64,000 bases of DNA from Arion vulgaris (GCA_020796225.1 CM036758.1:28345099-28409098); one strand, 5' to 3'; shown: positions 23,336 through 35,352, numbered from the stretch's first letter. The notes: generated by a model from the letters alone, not told the origin. Translations and numbers: made by a program.

Positions 23336-24814
23336 ACAAGAAGGTGGCGATTTGCTAAAGATTGAGAGCCACTGTTTTACAAATATATTTCACAACAAAT
23401 AACAAAAGCACAAGAACACTACAAAAACCCCGCGTTTTGTTGGTTTAAAACTTCACATCAAATAACAAAAGTACAAACACGCCACACAAAAAACAAACTA
23501 CGTTTTGTTGGTTTTAAACGTACAACGGTTGTAGAACATAATATCTTGCTTTTTAATGTTCATATCTTTTTATAGCTGCCGAAATATATTTCGTTTCACT
23601 TTTACGCTTTTGTGTGTGCGTTTTGCTGTCAGTGCAGTTGCATGGATGGTCGATTTTTATTCTATGTTCCAGTGCTCACATTGGTATGTTGTGTTTTTTT
23701 TTACCTTACACAAATAAAGGGGTTAAAAATGAAGGATTAACATCACTGTCCTTGGTTTCCTTTTACTGCTCTCTCCCTGTCAGTGGAAATGTCAAGTGTT
23801 GCACAGAGCACGAGCTCCGTAGCTCCATCAATAATTGTAGACAACCTCTTTTAAAAATTCAAATGTGACTCTGTTCGGCTTTAAGTCCTGAAGATTCAGA
23901 ACGACATGTAAGCGTCTTAACTATTTGGCCATAGAGAACTCCTTCTTCTATGTATCTGCCACTCTCTCAATCCATTTTCTCTAAGAATATTTAATTATTT
24001 TGGAAGTTATGTGTGTTATCTGCTGATGTAAGTAATCGACATCTTCTCACCTGATACACACACCCACACACATCGTCGTACTTTATTCTATTGCTATTCT
24101 TTCATCACTTGCAGTTCACATTTGCAATTCTTTTCTTACGACTACATTTACCATTTATTAGAAGAAAATACATTCTATTCTTACAACTACATTTACATTT
24201 TTTAAAAAAAAAAAGAAAAATGCTGCTATCACCTAAAGTTTACACGCAACTATGTAATAGTTATGCATAGTTTCATTATTAAACATACTTTTAGAAATCA
24301 TGTGATTTTTCTAAAAGATTGTAAATACGAGAAGAATTGTATATAAAAAATTGCAATTACGTCAAATTGCCTAAATTTAAAATCAAGGGTTTAAAATGAC
24401 AGGTTCCATATTTTATTTTATAGATTCATATTTTGATAACATCCTTCCGTCCACAACTGAAATAACTGTCTTATTTTTTTTTTTAATCTAGAGTGCCAAA
24501 CTGGGCGGATAAGTCAAAGATTGTTTGTTAGTGATGTGTACTTCAGTTACTTGTACGTATTGTTACTTACCGTTTTGTTATTTTTGCGATGCATACTCGT
24601 TACTTAGTACTCGTTGCTTAGTTCTCGTTACTTATTCATTGTTAAAATTTTAAATTAACATAAAACCGACTTACTTGGTGGGGAAGGGGAGGTGGAGGAG
24701 GGGGACCCTTACGTTATTAAAGAGATTTAAAAAAATATTCAACACAGTTTTCATTGACTCATACGCAATGAGCATTGGTTCATAAATAACATCCCGGAAT
24801 GATAGTGTTCCGGA
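23336..24814. other. AT-rich region without a gene
   Basis: Contains a two-copy ~66-bp repeat at about 23393-23522 (CAAATAACAAAAG...CGTTTTGTTGGTTT). A degenerate tRNA-like SINE head lies on the minus strand at about 23860-23940 (A box like TGGCCAAATAGTTAAGACGC). Poly-A and poly-T runs occur near 24200 and 24475. An 84-codon plus frame at 23614-23868 has no recognisable domain. Confidence 0.5.
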
Positions 24815-25075
24815 TAAATAATGTCCCGGAAGATGAAATATTTGGGCCACATTAAATGCCAAAACGCTTTGGAGAGAAAGGTAATGAAAGACATGGTTCC
24901 TGGAATACGAGACATGGGACGACCAAGACGAAGGTGGCAGCAGGACATCAAAGAAACCTTGAACATGACTCTAGAAGACGTCGGAGAACTTCTCCGAAGG
25001 GCTGTGAGGAATCAAGGAAGGGCTGTGAGAAATACAACGTTCCGCAAGGGACATGCTACTACTTGACATAATTTT
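24815..25075 (+). pseudogene. LINE ORF2 C-terminal end
   Basis: The 81-codon frame reads KMKYLGHIKCQNALERKVM, then RDMGRPRRRWQQDIKETLN, then MTLEDVGELLRRAVRN and ends FRKGHATT. It matches the fragments at 52100-52265 and, as two halves, at 60190-60294 plus 62084-62200. The K.LGH...LER...GRPRRRW layout is characteristic of LINE ORF2 C-termini. It is 5'-truncated. Confidence 0.8.
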
Positions 25076-25349
25076 CACCATCTTTAGAATTACATCTGGG
25101 ATTAACGCTGATGGCTGCGGAGTTGGTACACATCCGTTTAGATTTTCATTTGGAGAACAATACTATATGGTAGCCGAAACAAAGCGAGTAATAAATACCG
25201 ACTACTTGCCGAATACGTTCAAAGGTAACTAATACTGACTACAACATATACATATACTCGACATTATAATGGGTACTGAAAATGTACTGATTAGACGTTA
25301 CGTTAGAGATACTTGCAGTGAAACGATTATATGATATATATAAAGAAGG

Positions 25350-25625
25350 CCGTGATCTTCTTCTTTGAATGCTCCATATCGACCACTTGTCAACCACTCT
25401 GTGCGATTTGTATGTGATCTGAGACTAAGAGCGATTGTACATTGTGCCAGTTGTGCGCCTACAAGTAGGCCATCACATTCGATTTCTGCGCTGCTTTTTA
25501 TTTACTAGGGTAGCATCGCTAGGGCCTACATCAGTCGCCTCTTACAACATGAGTTGTAGGTTGCAGTGGTACTATTCTTTGCTTCCATTGCGGGCTCCGA
25601 CACCACACGGGCGAAGGCCGTGATC
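25350..25625 (-). mobile_element. SINE family B, longest copy
   Basis: Read on the minus strand: a CCCGTGTGGTGTCGGAGCC head, AAAGAATAGTACCACTG, TCATGTTGTAAGAGGCGACT, TAGTAAATAAAAAGCAG, a hairpin GCCTACTTGTAGGC, and tail GCATTCAAAGAAGAAG. Both the central box and the tail match SINE family A at 16555-16769. Confidence 0.83.
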
Positions 25626-25639
25626 AAAACATACTGATT

Positions 25640-26105
25640 CGCAAGAGTAAAGAGTATTAGAAACTATCGGAACTAGCGAAACTAATCTTTTAACCTGATA
25701 TAGCAGATATATAATTGGAAGATGAACATCAAGGTGCTGGTACCCATTAGGACAAGGAACAATAGTTGAATAGAAATCCATTGCAGCTACCTTCCATGTG
25801 TGGTCAGCACGAGCTTCGAAATAGGGATAAATTAACGAATAATATTTCATATGTGCCATTTGGTACTTTTGATTCCAGGCAATAAAAGATATTCGAGTAG
25901 CGAACAGTTACTATTCGTTGCAATTTCTGTTGAGGCCGCACTTAGACCCCTTTATCATCCTCGACTCAAATTTATGAATAAAATAGATAATAAATATTGG
26001 TGTTTATTTTCAATGATAACTGTAAACATCCTGTCTTATGTGTGTGCTTCTTTATATTTTATTTATTCTCTGAACATCCGTGTGTTGCCATAATGGACGC
26101 CGCAT
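25640..26105. other. No recognisable gene
   Basis: A 95-codon minus frame (25572-25859) and an 80-codon plus frame (25851-26093) have no motif; the first overlaps the SINE. Confidence 0.5.
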
Positions 26106-26115
26106 ATTTAGTTCA

Positions 26116-26236
26116 TGTTATAAAATGATGTGACTACATAAGCGCACTCAGAATCAATCATCAAGTTCCAGTCCTGCCGGCGTAGACGATCATGTCTCTC
26201 CCGACTCTCTCTCGCTTCGTGCAGGTAATCAGTTCT
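26116..26236 (+). promoter_or_regulatory. Candidate TATA promoter with short first exon
   Basis: TTATAAAATG at about 26118 is followed at 26191 by ATG opening MSLPTLSRFVQ and a donor CAG|GTAATC at about 26223. No second exon is evident. The flanking sequence includes a dispersed repeat, so this could be element-derived. Confidence 0.2.
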
Positions 26237-26257
26237 GACGTCGATCTTTTGTCGAAC

Positions 26258-26517
26258 CAGAGCCAACTATAAACTTGTGGGCCTTCGGACTCAGGTAAGA
26301 ATTATAGGAATTCAGACCGCAACTACACCACGTGACCTCGCATTCCAGTATTGGTGTATATAGACGAATTCATTTTAAAATCAACACAAAATGTTAAATC
26401 GAAGTTATATTATGCAACAAGTTAAGTTTAACAATAAGGAATATCAATATTATGAATATTTTTCACCAATAAATAACAATAGACTCACAGAATTTAGTAA
26501 AATTGCAAAAACGTTTG
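26258..26517 (+). repeat. Dispersed repeat D, copy 1
   Basis: AGCCAACTATAAACTTGTGG, CACGTGACCTCGCATTCCAG, ATAGACGAATTCATTTTAAA and AATAAGGAATATCAATATTA all recur in the same order at 27485-27742. Confidence 0.85.
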
Positions 26518-26539
26518 CAGTGTTCTATCAAGCATCTAT

Positions 26540-26880
26540 AATTTCCAGCCCCCTTCTCTAATCTAGGTCAAGGAATCCCCGGTCAGTTGTCTGGCCTAGT
26601 TATCTAGAGTTTGCTGTGGTCGAACCAAGATGTCAGACCATCCAACATCTTCTCCCTCTGTCTTACACCATCTCTACTTCCATGATGTTTACCAGTTGTT
26701 CCCAAATGTTCTAAACCTCCTCTACGCATTATATGCCCGAATAACCATGATTGTCTGATTCTTATTCGTTTGATAAGGTTTCTTTGTGTGCAGCCCTAAA
26801 ACCTCATCATTTGTTTTCTTGGCTGTCCATGACATTTTCAGCATTCTTCTGTAAGACTACAACTCAGAGCACCATAGAGA
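26540..26880 (-). pseudogene. LINE ORF2 post-RT fragment
   Basis: Across frameshifts on the minus strand: RRMLKMSWTAKKTNDEVL, then RIRIRQSWLFGHIMRRGGLE, then VRQREKMLDGLTSW. This is the familiar RRML..SWT.KKTN.EVL ... FGHIMRR ... EKMLDGL order that follows the reverse transcriptase in many LINEs. Several stops and shifts are present. Confidence 0.75.
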
Positions 26881-26929
26881 CATACAAAAATAATCACAAA
26901 AATGTATATTTTTACAACAGCTCAACATT

Positions 26930-27240
26930 AAAAGAAAGTGGTTGGTTGATCAAGAAAAGAAAATAAGAAAAATAAAATATTTTGGAAACAAAAACGGTTA
27001 TATTTTTTTGAAGAGGATTATTCTGGAGGGTACCATACCAGGCAGATGAGAGAGAAGATTATTCTGGTGGGCACCATACCAAGCAGCACTGTTAGAAACT
27101 GACCTCATTTTCCGTGTTGTGTGGTCGATGCTGTTGTACAGAAGCGACAAAGCGTGGATTCTTTTATATTTATATCTGGCTGGTGATGATATTATAAACT
27201 CTCGTCTTCACCGCTTGGCGTCGAGAGAGATAAAGGTATT
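26930..27240 (+). pseudogene. LINE ORF2 fragment, faint
   Basis: KIRKIKYFGNKNG is followed by RIILEGTIPGR, resembling the K.FGH...I(L/M)EGTIPGRR step of LINE C-termini. A second GTIP-like segment (VGTIP) follows about 60 bp later, suggesting an internal duplication. Confidence 0.5.
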
Positions 27241-27484
27241 GGTTCAATTCAGTGTTTGTCAATTGCTTTTTCCGAGACCCTGAGATATTTGTCTAATGCC
27301 TATTTTTTTACCGTGGTCATACTTCTCCCAATTGCAATGAATGTCAGTCATTCCAGTTAGCTTATTTGTTCTTTAATTTCACTTCCCCTGTGCATGCAAT
27401 AGGAGCAATCAGCAGTATTTATCACTTGATGAAAGGGAATAAATGGATCTTCATCGATTACAACAGTATTTGTAATGCTAATCA

Positions 27485-27742
27485 CAGCCAATTATAAACT
27501 CATTCGGCAAGCGGACTCAGGTAAAAATTCTAGAAAATAAAGACCACAACCGTCACGTGACCTCGCATTCCAGTAGTGCTGTATATAGACGAATTCATTT
27601 TAAAATCAACACAACATGCTAAATCAAGGTTATATTATGCAATAAGTTAATTTTAACAATAAGGAATATCAGTATTATGAATATTTTCATCAATAAATAA
27701 CCATAGAATCATAGAACTGAGTAAAATTGCAAAAACAAACTA
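27485..27742 (+). repeat. Dispersed repeat D, copy 2
   Basis: Shares most of its length with 26258-26517. Its right edge abuts the truncated hAT MITE. Confidence 0.85.
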
Positions 27743-27868
27743 GCAAAAAATAATGTGTAACGTGTATTTATTATGTAATGGACTAAAATATAACCTAACA
27801 CAAAACCATCATTTTCCCGAAAATGTGTGTCTGGCCCCACCAACAAAAACGATCACTAACCGCCACTG
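27743..27868. mobile_element. hAT-type MITE, 5'-truncated
   Basis: AATGTGTAACGTGTATTTAT through GTGTGTCTGGCCCCACCAAC to ACCGCCACTG matches the right four-fifths of the MITE at 6359-6524. The left terminus is missing. Confidence 0.75.
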
Positions 27869-28440
27869 GTTGTCTGTGATGATAATTTACTTAATTGCAA
27901 AGCAAGCCATTTAACCGCTTCACCGTTAGTTATCACCGTTAGTTTATCAGTTAGTTACCTTACGCTGAAAGAAATGTTGAGGAGGAGATCTGAGCACATA
28001 TTAACCCTATAGAAGTGCAATCAATGATGATGGTTCACATTAACTGTTGTTTTACTAAATATCATCTTGCTACCTTTTTTCATAAACCAGATTTTTGTAA
28101 GCATTTGCTATAAATATATTTATTTATTTTTGTTTGTCAATTTGTAGGTTGGTTTGTCTGTAAATGTGGCACCGGATATGAATACTGGTCCATCCGCTGC
28201 TGTCTTGATTGGCTATAACATGACGGACAGTTGTCAAGTGCCAGTATTTGATAAACCAGAGCAGACATATGACTGGAAGAGTCACGAAAAGGGGGCAGAA
28301 TAAGGAGGTACCATGGAAAGATGGATGTTTGATGAGCAGTGGCGGCGGTAGCAAACGGATGGAGGGTGGGCAGTGGTGGGGCGGGGTGGGATATAATGAA
28401 AGATGCTTCGGTGGAAATAGTTTGGGCCCTATATGTAATG
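27869..28440. other. No gene
   Basis: A tRNA-like fragment on the minus strand (AAGCGGTTAAATGGCTTGC, about 27900-27925) may be a SINE remnant. A 76-codon minus frame at 28124-28354 has no motif. Confidence 0.45.
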
Positions 28441-28962
28441 AAATAGACTGACAGATTGTTCGATGAGAATGACTGACTAATTTGGATAGAATAGACTGAC
28501 AGATGGATGAATGAAGAATAGACTGATAGTTGTTTAAAATGAAGTAGATCTAGATATGGAATGAGAATAAACTGATAGATAGTTGAATGAGAATGACTGA
28601 TAGATAGTTGAATGAGAATAGACTGACATATAGTTGAATGGGGTAGACTGATAGATGGTTGGATGAGGTAGACGACAGATAGTTGGATGAGAGTAGACTG
28701 ATAGATAGTGGATAGAATAGACTGACATATAGTTGAAGGGAGAGTAGACTGACAGATAGTTGAATGAGATAGACTGATAGATAGTTGGATGAGAGTAGAC
28801 TGACAGATAGTTGGATGAGAGTAGACTGATAGATAGTGGAATGAGAATAGACGCCATATAGTTGAATGAGAGTAGACTGACAGATAGTTGAAGAAATAGA
28901 CTGACAGATAGTAGAAGAGAATAGACTGATAAAATGTTGGATGAGAATAAACACAATAATTT
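28440..28962. repeat. ~28-bp minisatellite, indel-rich
   Basis: The unit is like AGACTGATAGATAGTTGAAT then GAGAGT or GAAT. Lengths range from 24 to 31 bp. Antisense frames of 138-140 codons are by-products. Confidence 0.9.
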
Positions 28963-29204
28963 TCAATGAGAGTTTGCTTCCACTAAAGTTATTTTATTAC
29001 TTTAATACTTGACAACTATTTGCATCCTTGACATCTCTATTTACATTCTTTTAAACCCACAAACTGCTGGACAGATCTGGTGTGTTTTGCTGATGGCTGC
29101 CTCTGCTGTTCCTCACTGAGGACAAGCTGCCCTGAGATCATAGCTGGCAGGATATATTATCACACTAACTACTGATCAGTTTCAGGAAAAACAGTTTGTG
29201 CTAA

Positions 29205-29309
29205 ATCTAACACATGTGGTAAGCTGTTTGTTCTTTTACAACTTGTAATAAGCTGTATGTTCTGTGTCAACATGTAGTAGCTGTTTGTTCTGTGTCAACT
29301 TGTATAAAG
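29205..29309. repeat. 30-bp array, left part
   Basis: (A)AGCTGTTTGTTCTGTGTCAA then CTTGTA units, interrupted by the hAT element. The array resumes at 32950 and 33417. Confidence 0.85.
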
Positions 29310-32300
29310 CAGACCCGGATTAGACCAGCGGGGGGCCCCTAGCAAATTTTTAGCGCGGGCCTAAGTTTTGTATGATAATAAATAATAAAACATAAATTTT
29401 ACAAACAAACTTGTCTCGATTTAATGTGAGCAAATTTGTAGATAATACTAGACAAATCAATTTCTCAAAAGTAAATTACATTCAATGTTCTTGGTGAGTT
29501 TTTGGGGGACGATCGTGTCCCATCATGTTTCTTACCCCTTTTATACGCTTTAATGTTGAAAAGACGTTCTCCGTTTGCGGTTAGTTAATCATTAAAGAAA
29601 AAGTAAATTCGTAAGACTATTTCTACTTTTGGGAAACAGGGCTCTAATGAATTTTCCATTATAAGTTTATAAAATTGCAGTTCAAGGGCCTCATTCTTTT
29701 CGTTGCTAATAGAAGCAGCTACATTAGTTTTAAGAAGTTCAGCGAACTGCACAAGTTGGTCGCCTAGACTTTCTTCCAAATCCTCTTGGTAAGAGCTGAC
29801 AATATTGGAGTTCTTTTCAAGATCTCTTCTGCTGTAAGAGTTTTAACCTGCGAAATATTAAATCACCAGTCACCTTCTATGGTACGCTTCATGCTTTTAG
29901 CTAAGCGAAGTACATTATCAATTTGACCAATAAACACTTGACTTTCAAATTTTTTGTTTGGGTGTTTGATTTTCTACAACTTCATCGAGCGTAGTGAGCC
30001 ACTAAAATCGTCGTACTTAGTATTTCGCTTGCGTCGTCGTGAAGTTTGTTGCTGATATTCTTGACAGTGAGTCAGGATTTTGGCTTTGGCCTCAAAAATC
30101 TGAAAATGTAGGCCGCATTGAGACTACCCGTGTAACGTTCATAAAGCATATCCGTGTTAAGGTCTTGATCAGGTGACTGTAATGAAGCGCTGGAACGCTT
30201 CAAGCGTTCAAATTCCGTTCCAAAAAATGTAACTTTTCCCCGTTTCAACTTACCATCTCCAAACTAGCCCTCGCTTGATTACGACCTCTACCTTTTGATC
30301 CATGTTATTTGAGATGTCATCCAAACTTTTTTTGATAATAGTAAAACCACATAAAGTGCTTTTGTCATCAGCTCGGGGAAGACCACCTGGTGTCCGACAG
30401 TCTCTTCAAAGTCGGAGTTTGAGACCTGTATCTTCCAGTGCTTTTGTAAGAATCCCCATCGATAGTAGAAGCGGAAAAGAATGTATAGAGACTTTCAACA
30501 AAATCGAAAAAAATGGATGCTTCTATACAACATTCTGCACACGCAAATTCAGTGAATTCCCAGAAAGTTATTCTGCGTACTTATTTATCTCCTTAATGCG
30601 TGCTTGTAAGCCGTTGTATTCCCACTCATGTTGCTGGCATTGTCAAGCGACCGCGACAGTCTTTGATATCAATGCCATTTTCCTTTAAAAAATCAATAAA
30701 CTTTGCAGTTTTTTCACAGTATGACCTTCCATATCCAGAATTTCAAACCTTTCCACTGGTCAGATGGTCACATAGCGCACTATTAGAGTGAGTTGGTCAC
30801 ATCGAAATGTCTGGAGTAGAGTCCAGTGATCGATAGATTTGTATATTACGGAATATATTTCTTAATTTCGCAAAAAATTATGATCCAGTAAGCTTGATGC
30901 AATTAGATGGATAAATTCCTCACATGTTGTTTTGATAAGTATGATGTATGCCCCTTTCCTTTATTTGCATAAGTATTTATATGCTGAGCCAGAAAAATGT
31001 CAAATTTGGCTTTTAATTCCAACAAACCTAAATAATTTCCATTATTAGGTAACCCAATAATTCACCCCTCCCCAACAAACCTCTTCTCAAAAAATTGGAT
31101 TACTATAATTCGCTCAAAATGCCCCCAAATATGTTTGTTCGGTCTCAATTTGGCTAAGTTGAGATCGACAGAGCATTTTTTCTTTTTGCAAACTAACAGA
31201 GAATTATCGCTTGTCTTAGGTGCTTTTTTCATTTTTTCAACAAATTATTTGCTTTTTTCCAATCGTCAAATCCTTCTTTCGTAAACCGTGACGAACAGTC
31301 TGGATCAGTAACTTTGCAAACAAAACAGAACAGTTTTCCTTTAGTTCTGAATACACGAATCTCTCACATGAGTTTTTTTGTTGGGTTTATTTATATGTGA
31401 AAAACGATTTTCGACAAATTCGTGGATTGTTTTCTTTATCGTATGTTTTTTTTTTTGGGAAAACAAGAAATCACTGTTCATATGTTGCACTTCGCTGCTT
31501 CCTTTCGCAATCCCATAATCTCGATTGAAGTTGATTGGCCATTCACCAATATCGTTGGGTACATTTTTTTTTTCGTTGTCTTTTGGCTTTGAAGATGTTG
31601 CTACATTGGAAGCATGTGCTTTCTCTGCCTCTCTTTGGCTTGAAAATGGTGGCTAATTGGAAGGACTTGCTGTACATTCGACTTCAGTTTGTCTTGTGGA
31701 AAATGTGGCTAAATCGTGAAGAGTTGCTGATCTTAATATTGGTAATGATGATTGTTCTATATCCCATCTTCATCTACTATCTGTGAGACTGACTTCTATA
31801 TTTTCTGCTTCGATTTCTTTGGATTCAGCACCATTAAAACGACATTAAAAAATTCAGACACTTGCGTGTTTTGATCAAGAACTTGGTTATATTTTTTCCC
31901 TTTTCATCTTGTGCTTTACGCTTTGCTTCAGAAGCGTAATGTTGGCCCTATCTCTTCTGCTGCTCATGATGTCTATCTCAATCTGGGAAGAAAAAATGAA
32001 TTTACAAATAAAATGTAATTCTTCTACTTTCTACTAATATAACATATAAATTTGAAAGTTTGGACAGCGTTTTATGATATAACAATTTACTCATGATGAT
32101 ATATTATATACAGGTTGCTTCGTAATTTAACCACTTAACATGACTATAACTCTGATTTAAAACATTTGAATTCATTGAAAACGAAAAATGATAGAAACTA
32201 TTTTTAAAATTAATTTCTCACTGAAACATAAAATTAGCTATGTAAAATAAAATAATAATAAAATAACAAGATGGAAGGATTTAAATACATTCAAAGTTAG

Positions 32301-32949
32301 CAGAACAAATAAAAATTACTCTCTGTCCGTTTGTTGCTTCTCTGTAAAATTATGCAGCTCTGTGTTGCGGCTTCTTGTTGCGGCTCCTTCAATTGTGCCC
32401 AAGTTTTCTGTTTAAACATTTGGCCCTCCCTCGCATTATTTTCTGGGACATCTAGTCAAGTGCAAAACAGTTTCTCACAAAAAACGTGAATGACATGAAA
32501 TTTATTTAGAAGTGCCCAGATCTGCTCATGTCTTAGAACAATATTTCATACGCCCACTTACATTTATTTTAAACTAAGTTTCCGGGGCAAAAACTACTGA
32601 ACGAACAGAGACTTGAACTGGGTTATGAGTCAAATTTAATTGTTCTTTGTTCAAGCTTTCAAGTTTTCGTTTTTTAGAAGCGTTGCACACAGAAAACACT
32701 CCCAAACAAAAAAGTAAAAAAACTGTTACGTTGTTAATGGCTCAGTGTGACCGCCCAATTAAGTCGAAAATTTAGTAAACATGACCTTGGCTAACCTCAA
32801 TTAAAAAAAAAAGAAAGGGAAATATTACCCACCTCCAAACTTGATTCCCTTTTTTATGACTAGTGACAACTTGGCTCCAGAGGCGCAGGGCCCCCAAAGC
32901 GCGGGGGCCCTAGCATTGCTACTTCTGCTACTATGCTAATCCGGCTCTG
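29310..32949 (-). mobile_element. hAT transposon, 3640 bp, decayed but full-length
   Basis: Ends are CAGACCCGGATTAGACCAGC and its imperfect complement ending ATGCTAATCCGGCTCTG. GC-rich blocks GGGGGGCCCCTAGCA and GGGGGCCCTAGCA sit just inside each end. Flanks are GTATAAAG (29302-29309) and GGATTAAG (32950-32957), an 8-bp duplication matching 6 of 8, and both fit the surrounding 30-bp repeat. It encodes a hAT transposase pseudogene on the minus strand. Confidence 0.9.
29470..31980 (-). pseudogene. hAT transposase pseudogene (TTF-type zinc finger, DUF4371, dimerisation domain)
   Basis: Read on the minus strand with several frameshifts and stops. A TTF-type zinc-finger segment has VTDPDCSSRFTKEGFDDW (about 31330-31260). 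It is followed by FERIIVIQF- and KAKFDIFLAQHINTYANKGK-like segments (about 31110-30960). DUF4371/RNase H-like landmarks are HVDQLTLI-like sequence, ERFEILDMEGHT, GIDIKDCRG and LDNASNMSG (about 30800-30600), then GILTKALEDTGL (about 30460). The C-terminal hAT dimerisation region reads FPKVEIVLRIY then VFSTLKRIKG (about 29640-29530). Only the 64-codon piece at 29585-29779 is a long intact frame. The same organisation is found in the ZMYM1/ZBED-like hAT family. Not functional. Confidence 0.85.
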
Positions 32950-32967
32950 GGATTAAGCTGTTTGTTC

Positions 32968-33416
32968 GGTACTTGTCTACAATTTCCCGCAAAAAATGGG
33001 TCATTCTAAATATAGACTGTTTGCGAGCATTGTTCTAAATATAGCGCAGAGGTTCCCCATTATTTTGTTATTGCTAAAATCCGTCATTCCTAAGTGAGTG
33101 AGTTTATGTAGCGTCGCCGGACTAAATCCAGAAATGAAGCCCTTCTAGCTATTATTTTCTGATCCATAAGTTTCTGGCCCCACAATGCCTCCTAGTCCCA
33201 TCCTGCCTCCTTCTACCTCACATTCCCACATACAATCTTTTCAGGGCTCCCAATTCAATTAAAACATTGCTTATTTACATACAAAATTCACAATAAACAC
33301 CACATCCTGACCTTTTAACCTGGTTCTCGCCACGTCCGCAAACACTGATGGCGGACTGACGTCAAACCCAGGTCAGCAGGTTTCCCTTTCCTGCGGTGAA
33401 ATTGTAGACAAGTACC
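32968..33416. mobile_element. Inverted-repeat element, 449 bp (MITE)
   Basis: It begins GGTACTTGTCTACAATTTC and ends with the exact complement GAAATTGTAGACAAGTACC, a 19-bp perfect terminal repeat. The outer GTAC may be a target duplication, or TA if mariner-like. It sits in the same 30-bp array as the hAT element, 18 bp from it. No coding capacity. Confidence 0.8.
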
Positions 33417-33850
33417 ATTTGTTCTGTGTACAACATGTGTAACTGTTTGTTCTTTCTAACACATTTGGTAAACTGTTTGTTCTTGTAAAACTAGCTGTTT
33501 GTTCTTTTAAAACTTTGTTTGTTCTTTTAAAACTTATATTAGCTGTTTGTTCTGTTAAAACTTATATTAAGCTTTTTGTTCTGTGTAAAAATTGTATTAA
33601 GCTGTTTGTTCTGTGTAAAACTTATATTAAGCTGTTTGATCTGTGTAAAACTTATATTAAGCTGTTTGTTCTGTGTAAAACTTATATTAAGCTGTTTTTT
33701 TTCTGTGTAAACTTGTGGTTCGTCGTTTATTCTGTGTAAAATATTAAGTGAACTATTTATTCTATTAAAAATTATGGGGGCTGTTTAGTCTGTGTATAAC
33801 ATTATGTGAGTTATTTAGTCTTTGTAACATTAGAAAGCTAAATGTCTAAA
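33417..33850. repeat. 30-bp array, right part
   Basis: The unit is AAGCTGTTTGTTCTGTGTAA then AACTTATATT, about 12 copies, drifting to longer intervals after 33740. It continues the array at 29205-29309. Confidence 0.93.
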
Positions 33851-34077
33851 ATGAGATAAGTTTTTTTTGATTTTAATGCTGAAATCATGAGTTTTTCTAA
33901 AAGAAGTACCTATGAGGATCCTTTGATTGTCAGGATGTCAATGTTAGAATTTTTACTAATTTTTATATTCAATGTTACAAGATCTGTGTGTTTGTTAGAA
34001 TTCTAAAAAATTTGTAGGTAGTTTGTTATAAGTCTTAACGTCATTTATTCAGCGTCTCACGTTTAAAGATGTATCAA

Positions 34078-34646
34078 ATTTCCCCCTGTCACCTTTTCTA
34101 TTTCCTCTCTCACTACTGCTGCTGCTGCTCTACTGCTGCTCTCTACTGGCTGCTACTACCCACTACTCTACTGCTCTTCTCTGCTCTCCTCCTCTGCTTC
34201 TGCTCCCGCTCTCTTCTCCTCTCTGCTCTGCTGTACTGCACTGCTGCTCTGTGTTCCTGCTGCTCCCCTGCTCTGCTGCTGCTGCACTGCTGCTGCTCTG
34301 CTGCTGCTGCTGCTCTTGCTGCTGCAAATGCTCTTCTGCTGCTTATGGCTCTGCTGCTGCTGCCTGCTGCTGCTGCTGCTGCTGCCTTACTGCAAATGCT
34401 ACTCTGCTCTGCTGCTGCCCTTGTCTGCTTCTTATTTATTCTACTGCTACTGCTACTGCTGCTCAACTACCCTGCTGCTGCTAAATATATATGCTGCTGC
34501 TGCTCTTACCTCTGTTTCTCTGCTCTGCTGCTACTTAACTTTCTGCGCCTTCTGCTCTTGCTCCACCTGCTGCTCTGCTCGCTGCTGCTGCTCTGCTGTA
34601 TAAGCGCCTTTCTACTGCTGCTGCTGTACTGCTGCTGCTGCTGCCT

Positions 34647-34678
<32 letters not shown>

Positions 34679-34797
34679 CCGCTGCTGCTGCTGCACTGCC
34701 TGCGCCTTCTTTCAGCTGTGTACTACTGCCTGCCTGCTGCTGTAGCTGTAACTGCTCTGCTACTGCTGCTGCTGCTGCTCATGCTGCTGCCAGCTGC

Positions 34798-34830
<33 letters not shown>

Positions 34831-34910
34831 CTGCTGCTGCTGCTGCTGCTGCCTTTGGTGCTGCTGCTGCTGCTGCTGCTCCTGCTGCTGTAGCACTGCT
34901 GTAACCTGCC

Positions 34911-34946
<36 letters not shown>

Positions 34947-35264
34947 ACTCTGCTGCAATGCCTTGCTGCTACTACTCTGCTATCTTTCTGCTGCTCTTCT
35001 GCTACTGCACTCTTTGGTGCTCTTTGCTAACAATATGTACTGCTACTGCCAACTACTTTGCACATTTTTCTTTGCTGTGCTGCTGTGTGCCTGCTCTGCT
35101 GCTACTACTACTGCTACTGTGCTGCTGCTATTCTTTGCTCTTTCTTGTAACTGCTGCTGCCTACTGCTATAACCTGCTCTTTTCACTGCCAGCTCACTAC
35201 TCTCTTTCTTCTGCTGCTGCTGCTGCTGCTCATACTGCCTGTATGCTCTTTGCTGCTCTTTTGA

Positions 35265-35311
<47 letters not shown>

Positions 35312-35320
35312 TAGCTCTTT

Positions 35321-35352
<32 letters not shown>

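Noticed and set aside
28534..28966. Minus-strand frames of 138-140 codons
   Set aside because: Translation of an indel-rich ~28-bp minisatellite.
30302..30688. 128-codon plus-strand frame
   Set aside because: Antisense to the DUF4371 part of the decayed hAT transposase.
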